Positions 8,762 to 17,323 of a stretch of DNA of 64,000 bases are shown one piece after another. The stretch's first letter is position 1. Each line of letters opens with the position of its first letter. Made by a program: the position numbers and the translations under genes. This stretch comes from Alteromonas pelagimontana (GTDB lineage Bacteria > Pseudomonadota > Gammaproteobacteria > Enterobacterales > Alteromonadaceae). Location of the stretch: contig NZ_CP052766.1 in NCBI RefSeq assembly GCF_002499975.2, positions 2,976,001 through 3,040,000 on the forward strand, read 5' to 3'. Under the pieces are notes generated by a model. That model ran no database searches, was not told where the DNA came from, and worked only from the letters and a program-made list of their open reading frames with translations.

Positions 8762-9772
8762 ATGAACTCAAAACAGCTGCAATATTTTTTAATAACCGTT
8801 CAAAAAGGCAGTATCGCGGCAGCCGCGCGGGAACTGGATATTGCGCAACCTGCTATCAGCCAGCAATTAGCAAATTTAGAAAGAGAAATGGGCGCGCCTT
8901 TGTTCGCTCGCAGCTTTAAAGGCGTCGCGCTGACAACGGCAGGAGAAGTGTTTGCCAACCACGCAAGAAGGCTGGTGGAAGACATCAATACGGCCAAAGC
9001 GGATTTACAGCGTTTGGTAGAGAATCAGGCTGGAACGGTGAGAGTAGGAATGCTGCCGTCAATCGGAAACGTGTTGTCAATGCCGCTAATTGCTGAAGTT
9101 AACCAATGGCATCCAAAGCTAAAATTAGAAATAAGCACTGGCCCTTCCTACTCGGTGCGCGGCTGGCTGGAAACCCGTCAAATTGATATCGCTATTACTT
9201 ATGAACAAGACATCGTAATGGGTAGCATGAAATGCGAGCCGCTTATTGAAGAATATATGCATTTGGTGGTGGGAGCCAACGATCATTCAGAGATTTATCA
9301 AGCATTAAAACACCGCGAATGTATTGAGTTTTGGGAACTGAGCCAATTCGAATTACTGAGTCCGACGAACAAGGAAGCGCTAGGAATGTTGATTGAGAAA
9401 TATGAAAAGAGCACTGGCGTGGCGTTGCGGCACAATAAGGCTTATTCTGGACAGCTGATGACAGGTTTACGCCAGGTGATGCAGGGAGAAGGTTTAATGA
9501 TATTACCTTCATCAGCTATTTTTCATCTGGAAGAAAGCGGCTTGGTCAATGCCATAAAAATTGTGGCGCCTGAAATGAAACGCCATGTGCTTATTGCCAC
9601 CAACAACAGCGATTCCCTATCCGATGCCACCATTCGCATGAAACGTATTATCAGAAAAGTGACGGCTCAGGAGCAGGCGCTTGACCATTGGCGCGGTGAG
9701 ATGACTGAGGGGGCAGCCGCAACCGCTCCTTTAATGACTCCCGCTCAAGAGGGGCGCATGATTTCTCGTTAG
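8762..9772 (+). CDS. LysR-family transcriptional regulator
   Basis: 336 residues. Residues 1-60 form the LysR winged helix-turn-helix (QYFLITVQKGSIAAAARELDIAQPAISQQLANLEREMG), followed by the linker helix and a periplasmic-binding-protein-like effector domain (about 90-300). It is divergent from the TonB receptor/TSUP/aminotransferase operon and is probably its regulator, responding to the imported compound or its keto product. The C-terminal 30 residues are a less conserved extension. It ends 18 bp from the convergent EEP gene. Confidence 0.9.
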   Translation: MNSKQLQYFLITVQKGSIAAAARELDIAQPAISQQLANLEREMGAPLFARSFKGVALTTAGEVFANHARRLVEDINTAKADLQRLVENQAGTVRVGMLPSIGNVLSMPLIAEVNQWHPKLKLEISTGPSYSVRGWLETRQIDIAITYEQDIVMGSMKCEPLIEEYMHLVVGANDHSEIYQALKHRECIEFWELSQFELLSPTNKEALGMLIEKYEKSTGVALRHNKAYSGQLMTGLRQVMQGEGLMILPSSAIFHLEESGLVNAIKIVAPEMKRHVLIATNNSDSLSDATIRMKRIIRKVTAQEQALDHWRGEMTEGAAATAPLMTPAQEGRMISR

Positions 9773-9790
9773 CCGCAGCCTGTGGCCACG

Positions 9791-10495
9791 CTACGCCGGC
9801 AAGGTTACATCAATCTGTACGGGTAGATGATCTGACAGTATCTTCGTTTTATCATCTTTTAACTTTTTGGCTGCCCGTAGGGTGATGTCCGGCGAGGTCC
9901 AAACTCTGTCTAAGGAAAATATGGGAAAGCGACTGGGAAAAGTAGCGCCCACCTTGTGTTGCCTTAATAGGCGATTCAACCCTTTAAAGGCCGAGGTAAA
10001 AAACTGCCATTCATTAAAGTCTCCCGCCACTATAATTGGCGTTGGCTGCTCTTCCATTCTTCTTGCAATGTACTGGTGGAGTAAAGCGAACTGAGACCGA
10101 CGTTCCTTCTTTTTCAACCCTTTGTGTGTATTTATCACAGTAAGAGGCCCCGCGGGTGTTTGTAATACCACCGCCTGAATATTCCGTGGCTGAAAACCGG
10201 TTTGGCTTACATCCACAGTTTCGTTGCTAATTACCGGAAAACGACTGAGTACCGCGTTGCCATACCAGCCGGTGTCTTCTGTGATAGCGGGGGAGGGAAC
10301 AAGCGTAAATACATCACCAGCACATATATGTTGCCGGTCCAATTCTTCGGAACGGTCTCCCGGGCGAGTGTCCATCTCCTGAAGTAACACCACATCTGCT
10401 TCTCTACCAGCGAGATATTGTCCTATTCGATGATAATCATGTTTGTGATCTGTACCTACACCACTGTGAATGTTATAGGTTACGATACGGCACAT
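9791..10495 (-). CDS. Endonuclease/exonuclease/phosphatase (EEP) family hydrolase
   Basis: 234 residues without a signal peptide. EEP motifs are present in order: TYNIHSGVG (metal-binding Asn), LQEMDTR (Glu), VINTHKG, VVAGDFNEW (Asp/Asn) and LSDHLPVQIDV (catalytic Asp-His). Members cleave phosphodiester or phosphomonoester bonds in nucleic acids or lipids. Its start lies inside the 3-prime end of the PLD gene (16-bp overlap), so the two are translationally coupled; this EEP plus PLD pairing points toward phospholipid turnover rather than DNA repair, which is inference. Confidence 0.85.
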   Translation of the reverse strand: MCRIVTYNIHSGVGTDHKHDYHRIGQYLAGREADVVLLQEMDTRPGDRSEELDRQHICAGDVFTLVPSPAITEDTGWYGNAVLSRFPVISNETVDVSQTGFQPRNIQAVVLQTPAGPLTVINTHKGLKKKERRSQFALLHQYIARRMEEQPTPIIVAGDFNEWQFFTSAFKGLNRLLRQHKVGATFPSRFPIFSLDRVWTSPDITLRAAKKLKDDKTKILSDHLPVQIDVTLPA

Positions 10496-12669
10496 TCTTC
10501 ACCCTCAGCTTTCTGCTTTTCTTTTCGTTTCTGATAATATTTTGCAAACTTCTGCGAACCCCAAATCATTAGTCCCCACAATACGATGCCGCCGACCAGA
10601 TAGCCAATTGTTTCAGGCGATGGATTACGGAAAATCTGCGTAATTGAATCTCCGACTAATCCTTTCGCGATCATCGGTGGAAACATCCCCAAAAAAGTAC
10701 CAACCAAAAAAGGCAGCAAGCCGATTGAGGACACGCCAGCCACCAGATTCACTAAACTGAATGGCGCAATAGGTAACATTCGTATTGCCGCTACTCCGAC
10801 AATGCCGCTATTACGGAATTTCTCATCTACCGCTTCAATTTTTGGCCCGCCGAGCTTTTTAAGTCCCGCGTTTCCAGCCAATATACCCAGACCGAACATA
10901 CACGCTGAACTTAATAGTGCGCCCATTATTCCGTAAATCGGGCCCCACACTGGACCAAATATAGCCGCCACCGCTAATGACATGACGGTGACTGGAAAGA
11001 ACACAAACCCGCCGACCAGATAAACCAGTAATACCGTAGGTAACGCAAAATATGTTCCGCGGCTTTTTTCGAGAAAGGCGTTAATGTTTTCTGTACTGAG
11101 CCAGGAAATGGAATTAGTGGCCAGAATAAGCAGTCCGGCAAAAATAGCTAATGCAATGACGCCAATACCAATCATGATGGTTCGGCGACGAGGATTACGA
11201 AGTGGAGTGGCATTCCCAAATGCGGAAATGGCGGGCATTAATGGTTCTTCCGGGTCAGATAACGAGCGAAAGAAATTGATCCCCGATTGATCGGTGAACA
11301 CTTCATCATGAATCTCAGTGAGAACATAACCGTGGGCAATTTGTCCTTCCATAAGCGCTTTGGCAGGATTTTCCGATTTCATCAGCTCACTCACTGCGTC
11401 CAATTCACGCCCCGTGTGTTCTGCCAGTAGATCGTCTCTTACCCGCGCTATCTGGCGGCTGTTCTCGGGCGTATTGCCGAAGAATACCGTGTCGATTTCT
11501 GTATCCAGTGTCATTGATCGATTACTAAGATTAGATGAACCAATTACCAAATACTTGTCGTCGATACTCATTACTTTAGAATGGATGCGCTTGTAAGCCT
11601 TGCGCCCTTTCTGATCTTCAATAGAAGAATAAGTCATGATGATACGACTTGGATCGACATCTTTTTCCAGAATTTTTTTAAAGTCGATGCGACTTGCCCA
11701 AAACGCTTCGCATTCGAACTTGCCCTTAGGTTCATACGAACTTACTACGATAATGTGCAAGGAAGGGCACGCTTTCATTCGGCGATTTAACGCCTCAGCA
11801 ATCTCTTGTCGGCTTGTAAATTGGTTTTCGATGAAGATTACATTTTCTGCTTCGTTGATAAGATCCAGTAATATATGACGAACTTCCTGTACCGGCTCAA
11901 CTTCGTCCATGAACGGAATGGTGCGCGCCAGAGCACAATCAATCTTCTCAAACCAAGGGTCAAACATCTGCGGCCAAGCTTCAGGTAGAGGAGAGTCCAG
12001 CGCATTTTTAGCATCTTCGCGAATAGCAATAGGCTGCGTTTCAGCAACTCTTAACCAGCGCCACCTTACCAGCTCGGCAAAATCCTTAACTACTGGACCC
12101 GCGGCAACCATTTGCACATCATGTAGGGGAGCATATTCACCCTCCGGTCCATTTCGTTCTTCGCTTTCAACGGGGTGGTCGCGGGTATCCCAACGATTGG
12201 TTGAAACATCCATTCCGCCGGAAAACACCACCTCATCATCGATTACGACAATTTTTTGGTGCTGGCTACCTCCCATCGGAATGGTATCATCAAGTACGGT
12301 TTCTACATTATCAGGTGTTTTTTCATCCCACACCTCCTTTGCCCATAATTCTCGCTGAGCGAAAAAGGCCAGAGAAGAATCCCACCGCAGAAGATAAATT
12401 TTTAATTCAGGATTTTGTTCTGCTTTCCACGCCAGCAAATCGCTGATAACAGAGGGTGCCTCTGACTGCTCCTCTTCATCACCGCGCAGTAAACGAATGC
12501 GACTGTCGATATCCCAGCCGACGATAAAAATACTGTGTTTGGCTTTTACGATGGAAGCATGAAGCGCTTTGTAGTAATTGGCGCAGTCAATAAGCGGCGT
12601 CGCGTAACTCGCCGTACTCGTCACCCAGCAGTTCTCTCCTTGTTTAAAAATCGAACTATTTGCCGACAT
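10480..12669 (-). CDS. Phospholipase D-like protein fused to a VTT (DedA-type) membrane domain
   Basis: 729 residues. The first about 480 residues are a PLD-superfamily enzyme with two HKD motifs, HQKIVVID followed by SGGMDVS, and HSKVMSID followed by GSSNLSNRS, consistent with phosphatidyl transfer or phospholipid hydrolysis. The C-terminal about 230 residues are a membrane domain with the VTT/SNARE-associated signature (FFPVTVMSLAVAAIFGPVWG and later PFSLVNLVAGVS). Such fusions probably tether the PLD active site at the membrane. The start at 12669 is set by AGGAGA seven bases upstream; the longer frame begins in front of this site. It overlaps the EEP gene. Confidence 0.88.
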   Translation of the reverse strand: MSANSSIFKQGENCWVTSTASYATPLIDCANYYKALHASIVKAKHSIFIVGWDIDSRIRLLRGDEEEQSEAPSVISDLLAWKAEQNPELKIYLLRWDSSLAFFAQRELWAKEVWDEKTPDNVETVLDDTIPMGGSQHQKIVVIDDEVVFSGGMDVSTNRWDTRDHPVESEERNGPEGEYAPLHDVQMVAAGPVVKDFAELVRWRWLRVAETQPIAIREDAKNALDSPLPEAWPQMFDPWFEKIDCALARTIPFMDEVEPVQEVRHILLDLINEAENVIFIENQFTSRQEIAEALNRRMKACPSLHIIVVSSYEPKGKFECEAFWASRIDFKKILEKDVDPSRIIMTYSSIEDQKGRKAYKRIHSKVMSIDDKYLVIGSSNLSNRSMTLDTEIDTVFFGNTPENSRQIARVRDDLLAEHTGRELDAVSELMKSENPAKALMEGQIAHGYVLTEIHDEVFTDQSGINFFRSLSDPEEPLMPAISAFGNATPLRNPRRRTIMIGIGVIALAIFAGLLILATNSISWLSTENINAFLEKSRGTYFALPTVLLVYLVGGFVFFPVTVMSLAVAAIFGPVWGPIYGIMGALLSSACMFGLGILAGNAGLKKLGGPKIEAVDEKFRNSGIVGVAAIRMLPIAPFSLVNLVAGVSSIGLLPFLVGTFLGMFPPMIAKGLVGDSITQIFRNPSPETIGYLVGGIVLWGLMIWGSQKFAKYYQKRKEKQKAEGEECAVS

Positions 12670-12930
12670 AATTTCTCCTGTGCACAACACGCTCGCTTAA
12701 TCTAATCTGAAATGCCGTTGCACAATTTATTCCATGAGTAAGAAAACCTATATTTATTATTAAGTTATTGTTAGCCTTAATGAAATCAATAGGTGGACAA
12801 AATCTACCGGCCAATGAACTTTACGGTGCGGGAAACTTTAACCAGGCTACTTTGTAATATTTCTATGATCCGAATGGGCTGAGCAAAAAGTAAACTACTC
12901 TACCTTCATCACTTTCTTAAGGTCATTAAT

Positions 12931-13335
12931 ATGTTCAAATATATGCTTATCGCAATGGGCGTTTTACTCTTCGCCGGATGTAGTTCAACGTCTGATTGGA
13001 ACGGAATGTCGGAAAATGAAATTAGTGCATGGCAGTTGGCGGGTTTTGAAGCAAGGGATGCACAGCAGTGGAAGGAAGAAAACTTTACAGTGCTGGAGGC
13101 CGAAGCCTGGTCTTCTGGCAGCTTTTCTACTCAAGAAGCAACACAATGGCGGGATGAAGGGTTTGCTGCTGTAGAGGCAACGAGATGGCAACAGCTAAGT
13201 ATACCGCTCGAAGATGCGCAAGAGTGGAAAGCGCGTCAATTTACACCTGATCAAGCCCACGATTGGATTACGGCTGGCTTTACTCTACAAGAAGCCGAAG
13301 AAGGCCGCGCTAAGGGTCTTGAACCTACCAATTAG
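12931..13335 (+). CDS. Small lipoprotein made of seven exact 13-residue Trp repeats
   Basis: 134 residues. A lipoprotein signal peptide ends in LLFAGC (lipid on Cys17). From residue 34 the protein is a run of 13-residue repeats with Trp at 34, 47, 60, 73, 86, 99 and 112, never off register; an aromatic or aliphatic residue follows at +5 (F39, F52, F65, F78, I91, F104, F117) and Ala at +10 (44, 57, 70, 83, 96, 109, 122). The consensus is W-x3-[GSNQ]-F-[TS]-x2-[ED]-A-x2. No family name is recognised. The pattern suggests a helical solenoid on a membrane anchor. It is a single gene with its own upstream region, convergent with the beta-barrel gene. Confidence 0.85.
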   Translation: MFKYMLIAMGVLLFAGCSSTSDWNGMSENEISAWQLAGFEARDAQQWKEENFTVLEAEAWSSGSFSTQEATQWRDEGFAAVEATRWQQLSIPLEDAQEWKARQFTPDQAHDWITAGFTLQEAEEGRAKGLEPTN

Positions 13336-13385
13336 GTAAGTTTACCCGTAGGAAATCTTACCGGATATAATCTTGCACATGTAAA

Positions 13386-13414
13386 ATGATGCCGCTCTGC
13401 CAGAGCGGCATCAT
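13386..13414. terminator. Perfect inverted repeat between convergent genes
   Basis: A 14-bp stem (ATGATGCCGCTCTG / CAGAGCGGCATCAT) around a single central base, followed by TTTT when read on the minus strand. It lies 50 bp after the lipoprotein stop, and is probably a terminator shared by the convergent genes. Confidence 0.65.
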
Positions 13415-13467
13415 TGCGCTCGGAGTTTTACCCTGGGCGGTTCAAACGTAGAAGAGAATGACACGAA

Positions 13468-13497
13468 CAAAAAAACGCCCGGAAATTCCGGGCGTTC
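13468..13497 (-). terminator. Rho-independent terminator of the beta-barrel gene
   Basis: An 11-bp GC-rich stem (AACGCCCGGAA / TTCCGGGCGTT) with one loop base, followed on the minus strand by a run of seven T. Placed 26 bp after the stop of the gene at 13523. Confidence 0.88.
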
Positions 13498-13522
13498 TAC
13501 CAGCTAAGCGGGATATCCGAAC

Positions 13523-14104
13523 TTAAAAGCGGTATTCCACACCAATGCTGGCTTGTTTAAGATCGGTATCAAAGTTGGTATCGTCAATGTCATCAGCAAA
13601 TTCATTGGCGTCAAGGTCTGCATCGTAAACCGTGTATTCTGCGTTAATTACAAAACTTTTGCTGATGTTGTAGCTTAAGCCAGCGCCGATAAATAAGCTT
13701 TCATCATCGTAACTGCTGGAAAATTCTTCTACACTGTAATCGGTTTCCCACCAAAGCTGGCCACCTTTTACATAGACAGCAAATCTGTCAGATAAGGGTA
13801 AAGTACCTTTAACTGCCGCGGTGTAACCGTCGGTGTCTGCATTAGCAAATTCGTTACCGTAGTCGCCGAAATCTACAACGCTCCCTTCAATTGCCAAGTA
13901 ACGATTAAAGCGGTAGCCGACGAGGCCCTGGAGCACATCATTGTCATCATCAAAATCATCCTGACCGTCGACCTTCAGGTAACCGTAGTTACCGCCAACG
14001 TAGAAACCAGGATCGTCTTGCATAGGGGTGTCGAGAGATTGCGCAAAGGCCGCAGAAGAAGTGAGTGCAGTAAGGCTCGCAATAACTTTAAGGGTATTTT
14101 TCAT
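13523..14104 (-). CDS. OmpA-like 8-strand outer membrane beta-barrel protein
   Basis: 193 residues with a signal peptide (MKNTLKVIASLTALTSSAAFA, cleaved before QSL). The mature part has alternating beta strands with Tyr/Gly-rich turns (GFYVGGNYGYLKVDG, LQGLVGYRFNRYLAIEGSVVDFGDYG) and ends in the outer membrane signature GVEYRF. It is of the small OmpA/OmpW-type barrel size with acidic loops rich in Asp. No peptidoglycan-binding domain is present. Function unknown; it may be structural or an adhesin/resistance porin. The start is at 14104 because AGAGGAC precedes this ATG and a clean signal peptide follows. Confidence 0.85.
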   Translation of the reverse strand: MKNTLKVIASLTALTSSAAFAQSLDTPMQDDPGFYVGGNYGYLKVDGQDDFDDDNDVLQGLVGYRFNRYLAIEGSVVDFGDYGNEFANADTDGYTAAVKGTLPLSDRFAVYVKGGQLWWETDYSVEEFSSSYDDESLFIGAGLSYNISKSFVINAEYTVYDADLDANEFADDIDDTNFDTDLKQASIGVEYRF

Positions 14105-14386
14105 ATCGTATGTCCTCTTTTTGAAAACCATCCGGGTTTGAGCGACAACCCGAAACGTATAGCTTTTCTTTCAAAGGACGTGCCAACCACTAGCTGCCCG
14201 GGGATTAAACAATTCTGTATTATTTACCGAAAAACTGGTGAGCAATTCGCCAAGCGTGAAACTTTTTTAGGTTACCTATTGACGACGCAGTGCACATCTT
14301 TCATTGGCATTGCATGAATTACATTAGTGGCGTCGAAGAGACTATCTGCCATAGTCCGGAGCAAGTTATACAGGGCAGAAAAACCT

Positions 14387-14404
14387 CGAATTGCGAACAA
14401 TTCG
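14387..14404. promoter_or_regulatory. Palindrome upstream of the PepSY gene, possible operator
   Basis: CGAATTGCGAACAATTCG is a 7-bp inverted repeat with a 4-base centre; an overlapping repeat TTGCGAA-CAA-TTCGCAA also fits. It lies about 80 bp before the PepSY start, a typical operator position. It is not a good Fur box. Confidence 0.45.
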
Positions 14405-14438
14405 CAAAATCAATTGCATTCGAGCTTCAATACAGCCA

Positions 14439-14466
14439 GAGAACCTGAGATACTATAGAGGTTCTC
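14439..14466 (+). promoter_or_regulatory. Leader hairpin just before the PepSY start
   Basis: GAGAACCT and AGGTTCTC can pair around a 12-base loop, ending 18 bases before the ATG. It may affect translation of the gene, which has no strong Shine-Dalgarno sequence. Confidence 0.4.
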
Positions 14467-14484
14467 CTGGTAAAAACGTAGTTA

Positions 14485-15639
14485 ATGATGAGCAAGGTAA
14501 ATAATAAATTGTGGTTTCAGCTTCATGGGTGGTGCTCACTTCCTGTATGGGTGCTGATTTGTTTTATCTGTCTGTCTGGGACAGTGGCAGTTGTTAGCCA
14601 CGAAATTACCTGGTTAACTAATACTGATTCGCGCGCGCAAAGCGAAAATGGCGAGCCGGCCATATCTCCAGCTAAAGCGGTTGCTATTGTCGAACAGGCG
14701 TATCCTACCGCTGATGTTACTGGTGTTGCAGTCAGAGAATCCTATCTAACCTATACCGTAATGTTCACCGATACCGGGAAGCCATTTGCCCTTGCTTATG
14801 TAAATCAATATAACGGCGACATACAGGAAGTAAACGACGGCAATACGTTTATTAATTTTATGCGATCGCTGCACGGATGGCTGTTGTTTCCCTGGCAGCA
14901 TAGCTACAGTATTGGCTATTATCTGGTAGGGTTGATGGGCTTTTTCATGCTTGGTGCACTGATTACCGGGTTAATGGTTTATAAAAAGTTTTGGCGGGCT
15001 TTTACCCAACCAACGCTACGCACACAACAAGGCACTAAAACCTTACTGACCGATTCACATCGTCTTGCGGGAGCGTGGTCAATCTGGTTTTTACTTATTA
15101 TGAGTCTTACCGGGGCCTGGTACTTTATTCAAGGGGCGCTCTGGCATGGCGGTGTGGAAGTGGAACCTTATCCCTCAGCTTTTTCTGCAGATCTTCTTCC
15201 GCAAGGTGAGCAAAATAATCAGGCTGCGTCTTTGGATGATGCGCTGGCTATTACGCAGCAGCAATTTCCGGATTTTATTCCCAGCTATATTGCACTGCCT
15301 GAACATAATCGAGATACCTATAAAATTTCCGGACATGGGGATTTCCTCTTTTTTGACGATTTGAGTTATCGCGTAGCCGTGAATCCATGGAATGGTGTCG
15401 TGCAGAGTAAATTCAGTCCCGCTACCATGACCCCATTACAAACTATTTCTCACCTCGTTGATCCACTGCATTACGGCACCATCGGCGGTATCTGGACGAA
15501 AGTAATCTGGTTTATCTTTGGTGTGCTGCTAACCGCAATGTCCATAACCGGTTTTATCATGTGGCGAATGCGTCTGGTTCAGGCCACAAAGAAGCGCAGA
15601 GAAACCCTGGCAGCCACATCTTATTCGGAGGCAAAATAA
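14485..15639 (+). CDS. PepSY-associated membrane protein (PiuB/iron-uptake type)
   Basis: 384 residues with four transmembrane helices and periplasmic PepSY-like segments. The N-terminus WFQLHGWCSLPVWVLICFICLSGT and the mid-protein RSLHGWLLFPWQHSYSIGYYLVGLMG carry the conserved His residues of PepSY_TM proteins, which accompany siderophore or metal reduction. The last helix (WTKVIWFIFGVLLTAMSITGFIMW) is standard for the family. The next gene begins 1 bp after the stop, so the two form an operon. No TonB receptor is adjacent, which is unusual for this family. Confidence 0.85.
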   Translation: MMSKVNNKLWFQLHGWCSLPVWVLICFICLSGTVAVVSHEITWLTNTDSRAQSENGEPAISPAKAVAIVEQAYPTADVTGVAVRESYLTYTVMFTDTGKPFALAYVNQYNGDIQEVNDGNTFINFMRSLHGWLLFPWQHSYSIGYYLVGLMGFFMLGALITGLMVYKKFWRAFTQPTLRTQQGTKTLLTDSHRLAGAWSIWFLLIMSLTGAWYFIQGALWHGGVEVEPYPSAFSADLLPQGEQNNQAASLDDALAITQQQFPDFIPSYIALPEHNRDTYKISGHGDFLFFDDLSYRVAVNPWNGVVQSKFSPATMTPLQTISHLVDPLHYGTIGGIWTKVIWFIFGVLLTAMSITGFIMWRMRLVQATKKRRETLAATSYSEAK

Positions 15640-15640
15640 C

Positions 15641-16117
15641 ATGGCTCGTATTAAAAACACACGATGGCAACGGTGTAAATATTTGCTCAGTGCGCTGGTG
15701 CTGATGCTTCCGCCATGGTTCTATTATCAGTCCCAAAACCCTGAGTTTCCCGATGCGTTACCGGGAAAGACAGTAGGAAATTTCGATATTGTGCCTATGC
15801 CATTTGACATAAATCCGCCTTACCAGCACGACGGTATGTATGTGAAAGATTTTTTATTGATGTTCAATAAGGGCGAGGTTAAAGCGATTAAGCAAGCTTA
15901 TTTGAATATCGGCGATCAACCGCTACCGTTAGCAGAATTGCAAACTGGCGATTTAGGAATATTGCACGGGACTCGCCACGGACAGCATGTTCATGCATTG
16001 TCAGCGCCGCGTATAGAAGCTTCTCATAAGGTTTGGCTTACTATAGAACAATGGGGTGGTGAAGTGTTGACTGCAAGCTGGGATGTACCTGTTCATCTGA
16101 TTACCCGGCAAAGCTGA
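15641..16117 (+). CDS. Membrane-anchored protein of unknown function, PepSY partner
   Basis: 158 residues; a single N-terminal hydrophobic anchor (about residues 13-28) followed by a periplasmic domain. A His-rich segment, HGTRHGQHVHAL, near residues 110-121 could bind metal. I recognise no named domain. It starts 1 bp after the PepSY gene, and together they look like a metal-reduction or metal-delivery pair; that role is inference. Confidence 0.75.
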   Translation: MARIKNTRWQRCKYLLSALVLMLPPWFYYQSQNPEFPDALPGKTVGNFDIVPMPFDINPPYQHDGMYVKDFLLMFNKGEVKAIKQAYLNIGDQPLPLAELQTGDLGILHGTRHGQHVHALSAPRIEASHKVWLTIEQWGGEVLTASWDVPVHLITRQS

Positions 16118-16142
16118 TCATCTTGTATTGCAAACGAACAAC

Positions 16143-16169
16143 GCGTACGACGCCGTTTCTTTCGTACGC
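16143..16169. terminator. Hairpin between convergent genes
   Basis: GCGTACGA and TCGTACGC pair around an 11-base loop in the 75-bp gap between two convergent genes. There is no T-run, so it is only a possible bidirectional terminator. Confidence 0.4.
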
Positions 16170-16192
16170 ATTACTTTCATTGTTAAAGCCTC

Positions 16193-17077
16193 TTACCCTG
16201 CACGCGTAGCGCCGCCTAATAGCGCAATAACCTGGCCGGTTAAATAGCCCGAATCGGCATTGGAGGCTAAATAAACATAGGTGGGTGCTATTTCATCAGG
16301 TTGTGCTGGACGACCATAAGGTGTGCCTTCGCCAAAATGTTTTACTTCGTCTTCAGTACGCTCAGCAGGATTTAGCGGCGTCCATACAGGACCGGGCGCC
16401 ACACAATTGACTCGAATTTTCTTCTTCACCAGTTCCTGCGCCAGCGTTTTAGTAAACGCATGAATAGCTCCTTTTGTTGAGGAATAGTCCAGCAACCCTG
16501 ATGAGCCTTCCAATCCTGTAATTGATCCCGTGTTGATAATGGTGGAGCCGGCTTTCAGTTTTGGTAACGTGGCTTTCACCATTCTAAAATAGCCGTAGAT
16601 GTTGGTTTGAAATGTTTTGTCCCATTGCTCAAAGCTTAAGGATTCGGTCTCTGAAACATGGTTTTGAAAGGCGGCGTTGTTAATAAGAATATCGACCTGA
16701 CCAAACTTCTCGATGCACGCACTGACCAGGTTCTCGCAGGAGGCACAATCTGTTACATCCAACGCCACCGCTAGAGATTCTCCTCCCACGGACTCAATAG
16801 CCTGCCGCGTTTCTTCAGCATCCTGCTTTTCTTCGGGCAGATAGGAAAATGTAACTTTTGCGCCTTCGCGCGCAAACAATACTGCAACCGAACGGCCGAT
16901 ACCTGAATCGCCGCCAGTAATGATTGCCACCTTATCTTTTAGCTTTCCAGCGGGCAGATAATTCTCTCCCTCGAACTCTGGGGCGGGATCCATCTTATTT
17001 TCCTGGCCCGGCAGAGAACCGGTGGCTTGTTCCGGAAACGGAGGTGTAGGGCGGGTTTGTGAATCTGTAGATGACAT
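16193..17077 (-). CDS. Stress-type short-chain dehydrogenase/reductase
   Basis: 294 residues. A Pro-rich N-terminal extension of about 45 residues precedes the Rossmann fold with TGGDSGIGR (cofactor binding), NNAAF, Ser in TGSITG, and the catalytic YSSTKGA. The extension and the GGDSGIGR form place it with the Bacillus YdaD/YhdF-type general stress SDRs common in many bacteria. Substrate unknown. It is convergent with the PepSY operon and has AAAGGAGAA before the ATG. Confidence 0.88.
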   Translation of the reverse strand: MSSTDSQTRPTPPFPEQATGSLPGQENKMDPAPEFEGENYLPAGKLKDKVAIITGGDSGIGRSVAVLFAREGAKVTFSYLPEEKQDAEETRQAIESVGGESLAVALDVTDCASCENLVSACIEKFGQVDILINNAAFQNHVSETESLSFEQWDKTFQTNIYGYFRMVKATLPKLKAGSTIINTGSITGLEGSSGLLDYSSTKGAIHAFTKTLAQELVKKKIRVNCVAPGPVWTPLNPAERTEDEVKHFGEGTPYGRPAQPDEIAPTYVYLASNADSGYLTGQVIALLGGATRAG

Positions 17078-17323
17078 GCTGTTCTCCTTTGTTCAAATTA
17101 AAAAGCAAGTCTTTGCATCTTATATACCAGCTATGGCTGCATGTGCTGCCATAGCTTTCTGTAGAACTTAGAATGATAACTAAATACCAGCTTCACCTTT
17201 AAATGCCTTGCTACCGGTGGCATACTTTAAAAGATGCAGCTTACCACTGTTTGATAAACCACAATCATAGTTGATGCTGATAGGGCGATCTACTAGCTGA
17301 TTGGTAATGTAAAGGAGAGCCGA

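Noticed and set aside
11909..12358. 149-codon open frame on the plus strand
   Set aside because: Antisense to the PLD domain; no ribosome binding site and Ser/Thr-rich shadow composition.
14387..14404. Palindrome as a Fur box
   Set aside because: The repeat does not match the Fur GATAAT pattern; kept only as an unspecified operator.
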